A DNA stretch of 64,000 nucleotides from Dehalococcoidia bacterium (GTDB lineage: Bacteria > Chloroflexota > Dehalococcoidia > Lucifugimonadales > UBA3495): positions 1-64,000 of the forward strand of contig JAJEIA010000098.1 in assembly GCA_022823505.1 (NCBI GenBank), given 5' to 3'. Made by a program: the position numbers and the translations under genes. This document shows positions 17,788-27,331 of this stretch, one piece after another; position 1 is the stretch's first letter; each line of letters starts with the position of its first letter. Under the pieces are notes generated by a model, which was given only the letters and a program-made list of their open reading frames with translations, searched no databases and was not told the DNA's origin.

Positions 17788-19256
17788 AGGGCGGACAACT
17801 TCTCCGCCGCCGCATCCAGCCGCCGCACCACGCGGTCCTGGCCCATGACTTCCATCATCTCGAACAGGGGCGGCGTTGCGGTCCGGCCGGTTATCGCCGA
17901 CCTCAGCGCACCGAAGAACTGCCGGCCCGACAACTCGAGGTCCTGGCCGGTGGCCCTGAGAATATTTTCAAGATTTTCGTGATGAAATTCGTTGGCCGGA
18001 ACCGACGCCAAGTCGGACCGGGCCCTCAGGATCACACCGTGGGCGCCTGCTGCATCCATTCCCCTCTGGATCACGCTGGCCGGGTCATAGTCCAGCGTTT
18101 CCTCGAAAAAGTAGGAGAGCATATCCGGGGCGTCGGCCAGGGTCTTGAGCCGTTCCTGCACCAGGGGGACGATCCGGAGCAGGTAATCCCGGTCAATGGG
18201 CAGTAGCCCGGCGGGGTATTCCTTTTCGAGGAAGGGCAAGATCCGGTCGGCCAGGTCTTCGTCGTCCGTTTGGCGGATGTAAACACCATTCATCCACTGC
18301 AGCTTGTCGAGATCGAAGATCGCCGCCGGCTTGCCCACCCGATCGAGAGTGAAGTTGTCCCGAATGGTATCGGCATTCATCACCTCGGTCTCGCCGTCCA
18401 GTGACCAACCCAGCAGGGCCATGAAGTTGATCAGCGCCTCGGGAAGGAACCCGTCGTCCCGGTACTCCATCAGGGAGGTGGCGCCGTGCCGTTTGGAGAG
18501 CTTGGCCCGATCCGAGCCCAGGATCATGGGGAGGTGACCAAAAGTCGGCATGTCCAGGCCCAGGGCGCGGTACAGCTGCACGTGGCGCGGCGTGCTGGGC
18601 AGCCATTCCTCAGCACGGAGGACGTGGGAGATTTCCATGGCGTGGTCATCAACCACAACCGCCATATGATAGGTCGGGAAGCCGTCGGACTTCACCAGCA
18701 CGAAATCGTCGGTCAGGTCGTTCTGCCACTCCACGTGCCCGCGGATCGAGTCCTGCACCGAGGTCACGCCGCTCTGGGGCATGGCGAAGCGGAGAACCGC
18801 GGACGCGCCCTCAGCTTCCTTCTCCCCGCGTTCGTCGTCAGAGAGAAAGCGACAGTGGCTGTCGTAGCCTTGCCTCTGCCTGTTGCGGGCCTGCTCCTTG
18901 CGTAGTTCCGCGACGCGCTCCGGGGGACAGTAGCAGCGATACGCGTTGCCGGACGCAATCAGCCGTTCGGCGGCCTGGTGGTAGCGCTCCAGACGCTCCG
19001 ACTGAAAGTACGGCCCAAAAGGGCCGCCCACACGCGGGCCCTCGTCCCAGTCGATACCCAGCCATTCCAGCCCATCAAGTATGTGATCAACCGCTCCCTC
19101 GGTGATGCGGCCCTGGTCGGTGTCCTCCACGCGCACGACGAACTTCCCGCCGTTGCGGCGGGCGAACAGCCAGTTGAACATGGCGGTGCGGATGTTGCCG
19201 ATGTGCGGATTCCCGGTGGGGCTGGGCGCGTAACGAACGCGAACGGGCGCGGACAC
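17784..19256 (-). CDS. gltX: Glutamyl-tRNA synthetase
   Basis: 490 residues, normal length. Class I signatures are intact: APSPTGNPHIGNIRTAMFNW (HIGH-type) and RAKLSKRHGATS (KMSKS-type). It charges tRNA-Glu; with a separate GlnRS next door it may be a discriminating form. The GTG start is set by GAGGAGG about 9 bases upstream, and the protein then begins MSAPVRVRYAPSPTG. The glnS gene lies upstream on the same strand, 117 bases away. Confidence 0.97.
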   Translation of the reverse strand: MSAPVRVRYAPSPTGNPHIGNIRTAMFNWLFARRNGGKFVVRVEDTDQGRITEGAVDHILDGLEWLGIDWDEGPRVGGPFGPYFQSERLERYHQAAERLIASGNAYRCYCPPERVAELRKEQARNRQRQGYDSHCRFLSDDERGEKEAEGASAVLRFAMPQSGVTSVQDSIRGHVEWQNDLTDDFVLVKSDGFPTYHMAVVVDDHAMEISHVLRAEEWLPSTPRHVQLYRALGLDMPTFGHLPMILGSDRAKLSKRHGATSLMEYRDDGFLPEALINFMALLGWSLDGETEVMNADTIRDNFTLDRVGKPAAIFDLDKLQWMNGVYIRQTDDEDLADRILPFLEKEYPAGLLPIDRDYLLRIVPLVQERLKTLADAPDMLSYFFEETLDYDPASVIQRGMDAAGAHGVILRARSDLASVPANEFHHENLENILRATGQDLELSGRQFFGALRSAITGRTATPPLFEMMEVMGQDRVVRRLDAAAEKLSAL

Positions 19257-19373
19257 GGCGGTTGGCCTCCTCGTATCTCCGTCCCGGTCGGCTGAGCGAC
19301 CAACGGAACGGGTATGTTAGTCAAATGCTGATGGAGCGGCGTTGCGGGCGAGCGGTGGCGGTTATGGTGGGGG

Positions 19374-21068
19374 TTATCCGGCTTGCCGACTGATCCGGGC
19401 CCAGGTGTCGCGGAGCGTCGTTGTGCAGTTGAATACCGGGGCGCCGGGCCGCGTATCGGTGTCGGCGCAGAAGTAACCCAATCGCTCAAACTGGAACCGG
19501 TCGCCGGCCTCCGCATTCGCCAGGGCGGGCTCGGCCATGGCGGTCACCGTTTCCAGCGAGTCGTGGTTGATCAGGTCCAGGAAATCGGTTTCGCTCCCCG
19601 CCGGGTCGGATTCCGTGAACAGGTTGTCGTAGAGACGCACCTCCGCCGGCACGGCGTGATCGACGGCGACCCAGTGAATGGTGCCCTGAACTCTCCGCCC
19701 ATCCGGAGCGTTGCCGCCGCGGCTGTCGGGGTCCCAGGTGCAATGCACTTCCACGATTTCGCCCTGCTCGTCCTTCACCACGTCGGTACAGGTGATGAGG
19801 CAGGCGTAGCGCAGGCGAACCTCGCGGCCCGGGGCCAGGCGGTAGAACCGTCGGGGCGGGTCCTCCATGAAATCGTCTCGCTCGATGTACACCTCGCGGC
19901 TGAAGGGCACGCTGCGCGTTCCCATGGTCGCGTCTTCTGGGTTGTTGATGGCGTCGAACTCTTCGCTGCCCCCAGCGGGGTAGTTGGTGATCACCACCTT
20001 CAGGGGATCCAACACGGCCATGCGCCGTGGAGCCCTGCGGTTCAGGTCCTCGCGGAGACAGTGTTCGAGCAGCGCGAGTTCGGTCATCGAGTTGCGACGC
20101 GCCACGCCCACGCGCTCGCACATATCGCGGATCGACTCCGGAGTGTACCCGCGGCGGCGCAGGGCGCTGAGGGTGGGCATGCGCGGGTCGTCCCACCCGG
20201 CAACGTGGCCCTCTTCGACCAGTTGCCGCAATCGTCGCTTGCTCATCACGGTGTGCGTCAGGTTGAGCCTGGCAAACTCGATTTGGCGGCTGCGGTATAT
20301 GCCCAGCACCTCCTGGCACCAGTCGTAAAGCGGCCGATGATCCTCGAACTCCAGCGTGCACAGCGAATGGGTGATGTGCTCGATGGAATCGGACAGCGAG
20401 TGGGCGTAGTCGTACATGGGGTAGATGCACCAGTCGCTGCCGGTGCGATGGTGCTCTGCGTGGCGGATGCGATAGAGCACCGGGTCCCGCATGTTGAGGT
20501 TGGGCGACGCCATGTCTATTTTGGCGCGCAGGACGTACTCGCCGTCGGCGAACTCGCCGGCCCGCATCCGGCGGAACAGGTCCAGGCTCTCCTCGGCCGG
20601 CCGGTGGCGGTCGGGGCTCTCCTGCCCAGGCTCGGTGAGCGTGCCGCGGAAATCCCTGATTTCGTCGGCGGTGAGGCTGTCCACGTAGGCGTTGCCGTCG
20701 AGGATCAACTGCTCCGCGTAGTCGTACAGCTGCTCAAAATAGTCGGACGCGTAGAACAGGTTGTCGCCCCAGTCGAAACCCAACCACTTGACGTCCGCGA
20801 GGATCGATTCAACGTACTCGATGTCCTCGCGGGTTGGGTTGGTGTCGTCGAACCGCATGTGGCACCGGGCGCCGTGGTATTGCTCGCCGACGCCAAAGTT
20901 CAGGCAGATCGACTTGGCATGCCCGATGTGGAGGTACCCGTTGGGCTCGGGCGGGAAGCGTGTCACCACGCGACCGTCGTAGGCGCCGGCGGCCTGGTCC
21001 TCGTTGATGATGGCGCGGATGAAGTCGGAAGGGGGTTCAGTGGTTGTCGGAGTTGGGTTCAAGGTCAT
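19374..21068 (-). CDS. glnS: Glutaminyl-tRNA synthetase
   Basis: 564 residues, the usual length of bacterial GlnRS. HIGH motif: [25 protein letters not shown]-type motif: [12 protein letters not shown]. The region after residue 350 contains the two beta-barrel anticodon-binding domains ([21 protein letters not shown]). It charges tRNA-Gln directly. Many bacteria use GatCAB instead, and GlnRS spread to bacteria by transfer, so its pairing with gltX here is notable. Confidence 0.97.
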   Translation of the reverse strand: MTLNPTPTTTEPPSDFIRAIINEDQAAGAYDGRVVTRFPPEPNGYLHIGHAKSICLNFGVGEQYHGARCHMRFDDTNPTREDIEYVESILADVKWLGFDWGDNLFYASDYFEQLYDYAEQLILDGNAYVDSLTADEIRDFRGTLTEPGQESPDRHRPAEESLDLFRRMRAGEFADGEYVLRAKIDMASPNLNMRDPVLYRIRHAEHHRTGSDWCIYPMYDYAHSLSDSIEHITHSLCTLEFEDHRPLYDWCQEVLGIYRSRQIEFARLNLTHTVMSKRRLRQLVEEGHVAGWDDPRMPTLSALRRRGYTPESIRDMCERVGVARRNSMTELALLEHCLREDLNRRAPRRMAVLDPLKVVITNYPAGGSEEFDAINNPEDATMGTRSVPFSREVYIERDDFMEDPPRRFYRLAPGREVRLRYACLITCTDVVKDEQGEIVEVHCTWDPDSRGGNAPDGRRVQGTIHWVAVDHAVPAEVRLYDNLFTESDPAGSETDFLDLINHDSLETVTAMAEPALANAEAGDRFQFERLGYFCADTDTRPGAPVFNCTTTLRDTWARISRQAG

Positions 21069-21188
21069 GTCGGTAGCCTGGTATCGCTTATCCGTCGCAG
21101 CGGCGTGGTTAGTTTACAATTATATCCGTTTCCGATCTTACGGCCATATCGGCGGCGCGGCGAAAAGTTCGGGGCCGGAAACTCTGCA

Positions 21189-23255
21189 ATGCTCAATTTT
21201 CTGAAACCCCAGCCCACCCTCACTGAGCAGGAAACCGGGCGCAGTCTCCGCTACATGGGTTGGGGAAATATATCCTTCGGCGCGATGTGGGGATTGGGGA
21301 GCGGCGGTATGATGGCCGCCTACGCGCTGGCTCTGGGCGCCAACAACCTGCAGGTGGGGATACTGGCGGCTTTGCCCTTTATGGCGCAGGTGACGCGACT
21401 GCCCGTCATTCTGCTGGTGGCAAAGTTTCGCTCCCGGAAGGTCCTGGGGTGGCCGGCGTTCGCGGGGATGCAACTGGCTTGGCTCCTGATGGGTCTGGTT
21501 CCCCTGATTTGGGAAACCCCGAGCAATATGGCCGTGCTGATGGCGATCATATTCCTCGGAGCGTGGGGCATCCTCTCCTCGACGTGGGCCATAACGTCCG
21601 TCACCTGGCTGCGGGATCTGGTTCCGCCCGACAACATGGCCAGTTATTTTGGCCGCCGTCTGGCCCGGGTCACCATCGCCGCCTCGGTGGTGGGGTTGGC
21701 GGGCAGCTTTTTCGTCCGGTGGTGGGAGAACGCATCCGCTCCAGGTGACGAAGCACTGGCTTTTTCATTCCTGTTGATCGGCGGCGTCTGCACTTTCGGA
21801 ATCTTCGGCCCCTTTGCGGTGTCCCGGGTGACGGAGCCGATGATGCCCCCGTCTTCCGCATCCTGGCAGTCTCCGGTCAAGATGTTGCTGGAGCCGGTTC
21901 GGGATCTCAACTACTCACGACTGCTCAAGTTCCTTTTCGTGTGGAGCGTTACGTCCAACCTGGCGATACCATTCTTCGCGGTGTACATGCTGACGGTCAT
22001 CGGGCTGTCGGTTCCAACGGTCATGGCGCTGACCGTATTGGGGCAGCTTTCCAACGTGATTTTCGTGCGCGTGTGGGGCGGATTCGCCGATCGCGTGGGG
22101 AGCAAAACGGTTCTGTCGCTGTCGGCCTCGCTGTATCTGCTGGTCATCATCGGGTGGGTGTTCACCACCTACCCGGAGCGTTACTTTCTGACCATGCCCT
22201 TGCTGGTGGCGCTGCACCTGCTGGGCGGGGCGGCGGCGTCCGGGGTGACGCTCACCTTGAATACCTTGTCGCTCAAGGTGGCTCCGGAAGGGCGGGTCGT
22301 GCCGTTTTCCGGGGTGGCCGGAATGATCACCGGCCTGGGCGCTGGAATTGGGCCCGTCCTGGGGGGCCTGATTGCCGATTACCTGTCGGTGCGCTCCCTC
22401 GACCTGAGCGTCACATGGTCGGCGCCCGGCGGGATGACAACACTGCCGTCGGTGTCGCTGTCCGGTTTTGAGTTCCTGTTTGGTCTCGCCTTTGTGCTGG
22501 GCTTGCTGTCCCTGAACCTGTTGGTGCCCCTGCGTGAGGAGGGCGAAATTTCCCGGGACGCCGCGCTGGCCGACCTGATGGCCGGAATGGCCCCCGTGGC
22601 CCGGGTCGTCTCGTCCGTGCCGGGGCTGAATATGATGTCATCCCTGTCCTACGGATACCTGCGGCGCATTCCCGGCGCCGACGTGGCCATCGGCGTGACG
22701 GCATACCAGTTGGCGGCTTCCACACAGGCGGCGGTCGTGTCCGCCGGACGCGGACGCGCCGGGGCGACGGAGGTGGCCCAAAGGGTGGGAACCGTCCTGA
22801 GCCGCACCACGGAGCGCATGGCGGACGCGGCGGATAACGGGCTGGAACTGGCTCGCCATGCCACCCGGGGAGCGGTTCACGCCGTAGACGACATCACCGG
22901 AGAGCTGGGCAACGTTACCCAGGGGGCCATGCTGGGCACGTTGCGAACTTTGCAACAACTGCAGGTGGCGCCGGCCGAAGCGCTACGTGGGGGTGCCCAC
23001 GGGGTGATCCAGGGCGCAGTTGAAGCCCAACGAGACCTGACCGCGGCGGTCGAGGCAGCATTGGCAGCGGCGCGACAAGCAGCCTCGGAACTGGGCATGA
23101 CCGACGAAGAAGCGGTGACCGCGGCAGCGGCTGGCATACGGGAAGCAGCCGAGGGTTTGGAGTCCGAGGGATTCGAGGCGGTTATCTCGGCACTGCCTGA
23201 AATCGTCACCCCGGGAGAGGGGGAGCGGGAAGTCCCCGGGGAGAACGCAGCGTAA
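21189..23255 (+). CDS. MFS transporter with long helical C-terminal extension
   Basis: 688 residues. About 11-12 hydrophobic helices occupy residues 20-446 (RSLRYMGWGNISFGAMWGLG near the start, LGLLSLNLLVPL at the end), with an MFS-like loop GGFADRVGSKT in the middle. From about residue 447 a 240-residue tail follows: Ala/Thr/Gln-rich amphipathic helices with no membrane segments, resembling apolipoprotein-like repeats (GVIQGAVEAQRDLTAAVEAA). I set the start at ATG 21189 although the frame stays open 1.8 kb upstream, because that stretch is antisense to glnS. The last 50 bases overlap the convergent RluD-type gene. Substrate unknown. Confidence 0.8.
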   Translation: MLNFLKPQPTLTEQETGRSLRYMGWGNISFGAMWGLGSGGMMAAYALALGANNLQVGILAALPFMAQVTRLPVILLVAKFRSRKVLGWPAFAGMQLAWLLMGLVPLIWETPSNMAVLMAIIFLGAWGILSSTWAITSVTWLRDLVPPDNMASYFGRRLARVTIAASVVGLAGSFFVRWWENASAPGDEALAFSFLLIGGVCTFGIFGPFAVSRVTEPMMPPSSASWQSPVKMLLEPVRDLNYSRLLKFLFVWSVTSNLAIPFFAVYMLTVIGLSVPTVMALTVLGQLSNVIFVRVWGGFADRVGSKTVLSLSASLYLLVIIGWVFTTYPERYFLTMPLLVALHLLGGAAASGVTLTLNTLSLKVAPEGRVVPFSGVAGMITGLGAGIGPVLGGLIADYLSVRSLDLSVTWSAPGGMTTLPSVSLSGFEFLFGLAFVLGLLSLNLLVPLREEGEISRDAALADLMAGMAPVARVVSSVPGLNMMSSLSYGYLRRIPGADVAIGVTAYQLAASTQAAVVSAGRGRAGATEVAQRVGTVLSRTTERMADAADNGLELARHATRGAVHAVDDITGELGNVTQGAMLGTLRTLQQLQVAPAEALRGGAHGVIQGAVEAQRDLTAAVEAALAAARQAASELGMTDEEAVTAAAAGIREAAEGLESEGFEAVISALPEIVTPGEGEREVPGENAA

Positions 23256-24165
23256 CCAGGACGCGCGCCAGATCGTCGGGCAGCGCCGCCTCGTGGTCAG
23301 TCCACGCACCGCTGACGGGATGGTGGAAACCAAGGCGCGCCGCGTGCAGGAATTGCCGGCCAACCAGAGCGCTGGCTTTGCCGTACCCGACGTCGCCCAG
23401 CAGCGGGTAGCCCAGGTACGCCAGGTGGACCCGAATCTGGTGCGTTCGACCCGTTTCGAGCACGAGGTTGAGCAGGGTGTGTCCCTCCATCGCCTCCAGC
23501 GTCTCGTAATGGGTGCGAGCCAAACGCCCCCCGGCGTCCACGGCCATCTTCTGGCGGTGCCGCGGGTCCCGCGCGACGGGCGCGTCGATGGTCCCATTCT
23601 CGGGAGTGACCATGCCCACGGCCACGGCCAGGTATTCCTTCCGGAACTCGCGGTTCTTCAGCTGCTCGGTGAGGCGCTGGTGGGCCGCCTGCGTCTTGGC
23701 GACTACCAAGAGGCCTGAGGTGTCCAGGTCGAGTCGGTGCACGATGCCGGGGCGCAACTCGCCGCCGATCCCGCGGATGTCGGGACACCGGGCCAACAGG
23801 GCGTTGACCAGGGTGCCGTCAGGATGCCCCGGCCCCGGGTGCACCGGTAGGCCCGCGGGTTTGTCCACGACGATCAGGTGCTCGTCCTCGTACACGGCCG
23901 GAACCGGTATGTCCTGCGGGATCAGGTCCGCGGGAGACCGGGCCGGCGGCACGCAAACGATGATCGCGTCCCCGGGCCGAATCCGTTGCGCTGGACGGGC
24001 GACGCCTCCATTGATGGTGATCCTGCCTTCGCCCGCCAGGGCCTGCAGGCGGCTGCGGGAGAGCCCGCTTTTGGACAACGCCGGTTGGGATGCCAGCCAA
24101 GCGTCGAGCCGGGACGGGTCGGAACTGCCGTCCACGACAAATTCGTACCGCTCGCTTTTGCTCAA
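23206..24165 (-). CDS. RluD/RluA-family 23S rRNA pseudouridine synthase
   Basis: 319 residues. An N-terminal S4 RNA-binding domain (SRSRLQALAGEGRITINGG) leads into the catalytic domain with the family motif GIVHRLDLDTSGLLVVAK, where Asp146 is catalytic. RTHQIRVHLAYLGYPLLGD is the second signature. Closest by layout to RluD, which modifies helix 69. It lies 12 bases downstream of lspA on the same strand, a common pairing in bacteria (lspA-rluD). Confidence 0.95.
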   Translation of the reverse strand: MSKSERYEFVVDGSSDPSRLDAWLASQPALSKSGLSRSRLQALAGEGRITINGGVARPAQRIRPGDAIIVCVPPARSPADLIPQDIPVPAVYEDEHLIVVDKPAGLPVHPGPGHPDGTLVNALLARCPDIRGIGGELRPGIVHRLDLDTSGLLVVAKTQAAHQRLTEQLKNREFRKEYLAVAVGMVTPENGTIDAPVARDPRHRQKMAVDAGGRLARTHYETLEAMEGHTLLNLVLETGRTHQIRVHLAYLGYPLLGDVGYGKASALVGRQFLHAARLGFHHPVSGAWTDHEAALPDDLARVLVTLRSPRGLPAPPLPG

Positions 24166-24177
24166 TCCCGCAAACCT

Positions 24178-24804
24178 CTAATCCGGCAAATCCTGCTGCC
24201 GTTGGGCCACGAAGCGTTCGCGGACTCCGCAGTCGGCGCAGCGCGCGCCGTTGGGCAGGCTGATCATGGCGCCGTCGCAAATCGGGCAGGCGGCGTAGGC
24301 TGTGGCATTATCGGGTATCGCCTCAACCGGCTTTTCTCGATGCACCACCAGCACCCACGCCAGGATCAGAAGGCCGACCACTATCCAAGAATCGGCCAGG
24401 TTGAACACCGGCCAGGGTCCGATGTCGATGAAGTCGGTCACGTGGCCCTGCCAGATGCGGTCCAGGAGATTGCCCAGCGCCCCGCCCAGCATCAGCGCGA
24501 TGCTGATCCGCATCAGGAGGCCGGGCCGTTCCTGGGTCCGGTAGATGTACGCCAGCACCGCCACGCCCACCAGCGACACGATCAGCAGAGGAAGGTTGTT
24601 GCCCTGGAACAGCCCGAACGCGCTGCCGGTGTTCTGCACGTGGGTGAAGCGGAAGAAACCGTACACCGGCCAGGAGTGATGCCATTCCAGGGTTTGCCGG
24701 ACCACGAATTTGGTGAGTTGGTCCAGCGCCAGGGCCAGCGCCGCCAGCTGCAGCAGGGTCCAATCCCGATAAATAGGCGTGCGATCTCTCCGCGGCCGGG
24801 ACAT
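24178..24804 (-). CDS. lspA: Signal peptidase II with C-terminal zinc ribbon
   Basis: 208 residues, against about 160 for ordinary LspA. Four membrane helices and the catalytic segments are intact: FTHVQNTGSAFG, NLLDRIWQGHVTDFIDIG with Asp124, and PVFNLADSWI with Asp138. It cleaves the signal peptide of lipoproteins after lipidation; several lipoproteins are encoded in this window. After the last helix an extra 50 residues carry two CxxC pairs (Cys173, Cys176, Cys189, Cys192), a zinc-ribbon-like addition on the cytoplasmic side. The stop is 12 bases before the RluD-type gene. Confidence 0.95.
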   Translation of the reverse strand: MSRPRRDRTPIYRDWTLLQLAALALALDQLTKFVVRQTLEWHHSWPVYGFFRFTHVQNTGSAFGLFQGNNLPLLIVSLVGVAVLAYIYRTQERPGLLMRISIALMLGGALGNLLDRIWQGHVTDFIDIGPWPVFNLADSWIVVGLLILAWVLVVHREKPVEAIPDNATAYAACPICDGAMISLPNGARCADCGVRERFVAQRQQDLPD

Positions 24805-24807
24805 GGG

Positions 24808-25452
24808 CTAGGGAGTGGCCAGATGGTCCAGGAAGAATTGCACCACCTTCTCGGCCATCTGGCGTTCCTGCCCCACCCAGAAGTGGTCCGCGCCGGGCAC
24901 CACGTGATAGTCGACCGGGGGATCGAATTTGCCCAGTTGCGCGTCGACGCCTTCGGCGTTGACGAGGCGGTCCCGGTCGCCGGTGATGATCATGCGGGGC
25001 GTCTTGTCCTTCTGTAGCGGGCTGTCGGTGATCGCCTCGATGGACGGAGCAACCAGCGCGATGGCCCGGGGCTTCTTGTACAGCTGCTTGTGCGCGCAGA
25101 TAACGCGCGTGCTGAACGAATATCCACCCAGGCCGATCCGGTCGTCGTTCACGTCGGGCAGCGCGCCGAGGAAGTCCATGGCCACCAGGGTCTCCTGGTG
25201 TTCCTTCTCGCCGTGAGCGTGCTCCCCCTGGCTGTTGCCCACACCGCGGAAGTTGAACCGCAGCGAGGCGATGCCGGCGTCGGCCAGCCCGAAGGTCACG
25301 GCCACCACCACGTTGTTGTCCATGCTCCCGCCGTGCAGCGGATGGGGATGGCACATCACCACGCCGGGAAACGGTCCCTCGCCGTCCGGCAAAGCGATGA
25401 TGCCCTCCAGGGTCATTCCTTTGGCTATGAAACTGACCGCGCTCTGTCGCAT
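24808..25452 (-). CDS. Alpha/beta hydrolase (dienelactone-hydrolase-like)
   Basis: 214 residues. Oxyanion region PGVVMCHPHPLHGGSMDNNV, a nucleophile region GLGGYSFSTRV with Ser after GGY, acid in ITGDRDRLVNAE and His in PGADHFWVG. The HPHPLHGG motif is typical of a KANL3/Tex30-like bacterial hydrolase group. The ATG at 25452 is preceded by GGAGGCGGCAAT, which favours it over a TTG six codons earlier. It is three bases upstream of lspA, probably one transcript. Confidence 0.88.
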   Translation of the reverse strand: MRQSAVSFIAKGMTLEGIIALPDGEGPFPGVVMCHPHPLHGGSMDNNVVVAVTFGLADAGIASLRFNFRGVGNSQGEHAHGEKEHQETLVAMDFLGALPDVNDDRIGLGGYSFSTRVICAHKQLYKKPRAIALVAPSIEAITDSPLQKDKTPRMIITGDRDRLVNAEGVDAQLGKFDPPVDYHVVPGADHFWVGQERQMAEKVVQFFLDHLATP

Positions 25453-25616
25453 ATTGCCGCCTCCGGCCAAAATTGTGCAGATGGTTACGGTTGAAACATG
25501 ATAGCAGGTTCGGATAACACATGGCCCGGCAGGCGCCGCCGTGCATTGTGCTAGAATGGCGCCGACCGGGCATCGGCCAGGGCAAAGCGAGAATATCGAC
25601 CGATTCAGGAGGCTCC

Positions 25617-26675
25617 ATGGCAGTCATCGACCTGCGCAGCGACACCATTACCCACCCCACCGACGAGATGCGCCGGGCGATGGCCGAAGCCGAGGTCGGC
25701 GACGACGTGTTCGGGGAGGACCCCTCGATCAACGCGTTGCAGGAACGTGCTGCCGAAATGCTTGGTCAGGAGGCCGGCCTCCTGACCGCCAGCGGCACGA
25801 TGAGCAACCTGATCGCCGCCCTGACCTGGTGCAGCCGGGGCGATGAGATGATCATGGGTCAGGAAGCCCACATGTTCTGGAACGAGTCAGGGGGGCCGAC
25901 GGCGTTGTCCGGCGCGCAGGTCCGGTTGGTTCCCAATGAGGCCAACGGCCGGATCTCGGCGGAATCCGTGGCGGGCGCCGTCCGTGACGCTTCCAACATC
26001 CACGTTCCGGCGACAACGCTGGTTTGCCTGGAGAACACGCACAACCGTTGCAGCGGCGGCGTGATGACTCCGCAGGACACCCGGGAGGTCGTCGACGTCG
26101 CCCACGCGGCCGGCGCAGCGGTGCACCTGGATGGGGCGCGCATTTTCAACGCCGCGGTGGCGTTGGAGGTCCCCGTATCCGAACTGACCAAGGACGTGGA
26201 CGACGTGAGCTTCTGCCTTTCCAAGGCGCTGTCCTGTCCGGTGGGTTCGGTACTGTGCGGCTCCCAGGAGTTCATCGCGCGGGCGCGCAAGTGGCGGAAG
26301 ATGGTGGGTGGCGGGATGCGGCAAGCCGGCGTGCTCGCCGCGGCCGGCCTGGTTGCCCTGGATACCATGGTCGAGCGATTGGCCGACGACCACGCCAACG
26401 CGCGCCGCTTGGCCGCCGGCCTCGCCGACATCGATGGCCTCACGGTCGACCCGGACAGCATCCACACCAACATCGTCATCTTCGAGGTTGACCGCGACAA
26501 GGTCGGCGAGGCCCGCGAAGTCATCGCCGCCCTGCGCGAGGACGGCGTGCTGGTCAGCCACAGCCGCGAGCAGTCGCTGCGCATGGTCACCCACCGGCAC
26601 ATTTCCTCGGCCGACGTGGACGAGGCGTTGTCGCGCGTCAACGGGACCGTGCGACGGTTGGCGGCCGCCAACTAG
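25617..26675 (+). CDS. ltaE: Low-specificity L-threonine aldolase
   Basis: 352 residues, a fold-type I PLP enzyme. It starts MAVIDLRSDTITHPTDEMRR, with GDDVFGEDPS as the family N-terminal signature. The PLP lysine is Lys203 in SFCLSKALSCPVGS, and HLDGARIFNA carries the cofactor Asp. It splits L-threonine or L-allo-threonine to glycine and acetaldehyde. The ribosome site caggaggctcc decides the ATG at 25617. The isochorismatase-like gene follows after 9 bases. Confidence 0.93.
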   Translation: MAVIDLRSDTITHPTDEMRRAMAEAEVGDDVFGEDPSINALQERAAEMLGQEAGLLTASGTMSNLIAALTWCSRGDEMIMGQEAHMFWNESGGPTALSGAQVRLVPNEANGRISAESVAGAVRDASNIHVPATTLVCLENTHNRCSGGVMTPQDTREVVDVAHAAGAAVHLDGARIFNAAVALEVPVSELTKDVDDVSFCLSKALSCPVGSVLCGSQEFIARARKWRKMVGGGMRQAGVLAAAGLVALDTMVERLADDHANARRLAAGLADIDGLTVDPDSIHTNIVIFEVDRDKVGEAREVIAALREDGVLVSHSREQSLRMVTHRHISSADVDEALSRVNGTVRRLAAAN

Positions 26676-26684
26676 AGGTCAGGC

Positions 26685-27275
26685 ATGGCTGAGTTCGCCA
26701 TAAATCGGGAGACCACCGCGCTGCTCATCGCCGATTTCTACGCTGAGGCAATGGGCAACCTGCCCCACGCCGTCGAGCGCGGTGTCGTGGCGCGAACTGT
26801 CGGTCTGCAGGCGGCCGCCCGCGAAGCGGGCCTGATGGTCTGCTACTGCGCGACGGTGTTCCGACCCGGGTATCCCGAGATCAGCCAGCGCAACAAGACC
26901 TTCAGCGCGCGCAAGGCCTCGGAGCAGCCGGCGGTGTTCGATCCGGTGTCCATCATCCATCCGGACGTGCGTCCTCGTGACGACGAGGTGGTGGTGGGCA
27001 AACATCGGGTCAACGCCCTGTTCGGCACGGGCCTGGATGTCGCGCTGACCGGAAACAATATCGACACCATAATACTGCTGGGATATGCGACCAGCGGCGT
27101 GGTGCTGTCCACCACGCGCTTCGCCGCCGACCGGGATTATCGGCTGTACATCGTCGAGGACTGCTGCGCCGACAGCGAGCCGGACGTACACGATTTCCTG
27201 ATCGGTCGCATCCTGAACCGTCAGGCGGACATCGTGTCCGCCGATGAGGCCATCCTGGCTATCCGCTCGTCCTGA
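26685..27275 (+). CDS. Isochorismatase-superfamily protein lacking the catalytic Cys
   Basis: 196 residues with the superfamily fold. Asp17 (LLIADFYAE) and Lys106 (VGKHRVNALFG) of the Asp-Lys-Cys triad are present, but the Cys position in GYATSGVVLSTTR is Val139. True isochorismatases such as EntB also lack the Cys, whereas amidase-type members need it, so this one may be an isochorismatase-like hydrolase or an inactive homologue. It probably forms an operon with ltaE. Confidence 0.88.
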   Translation: MAEFAINRETTALLIADFYAEAMGNLPHAVERGVVARTVGLQAAAREAGLMVCYCATVFRPGYPEISQRNKTFSARKASEQPAVFDPVSIIHPDVRPRDDEVVVGKHRVNALFGTGLDVALTGNNIDTIILLGYATSGVVLSTTRFAADRDYRLYIVEDCCADSEPDVHDFLIGRILNRQADIVSADEAILAIRSS

Positions 27276-27331
27276 AGCCGGCGGGACGCCGTGGCGCGTC
27301 GCCGGTGTACGGATGAGCCGGTCCTTGCCCC

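Noticed and set aside
19383..21188. Long in-frame upstream extension of the MFS gene
   Set aside because: It is exactly antisense to glnS, has no family similarity, and the carrier begins naturally at ATG 21189.
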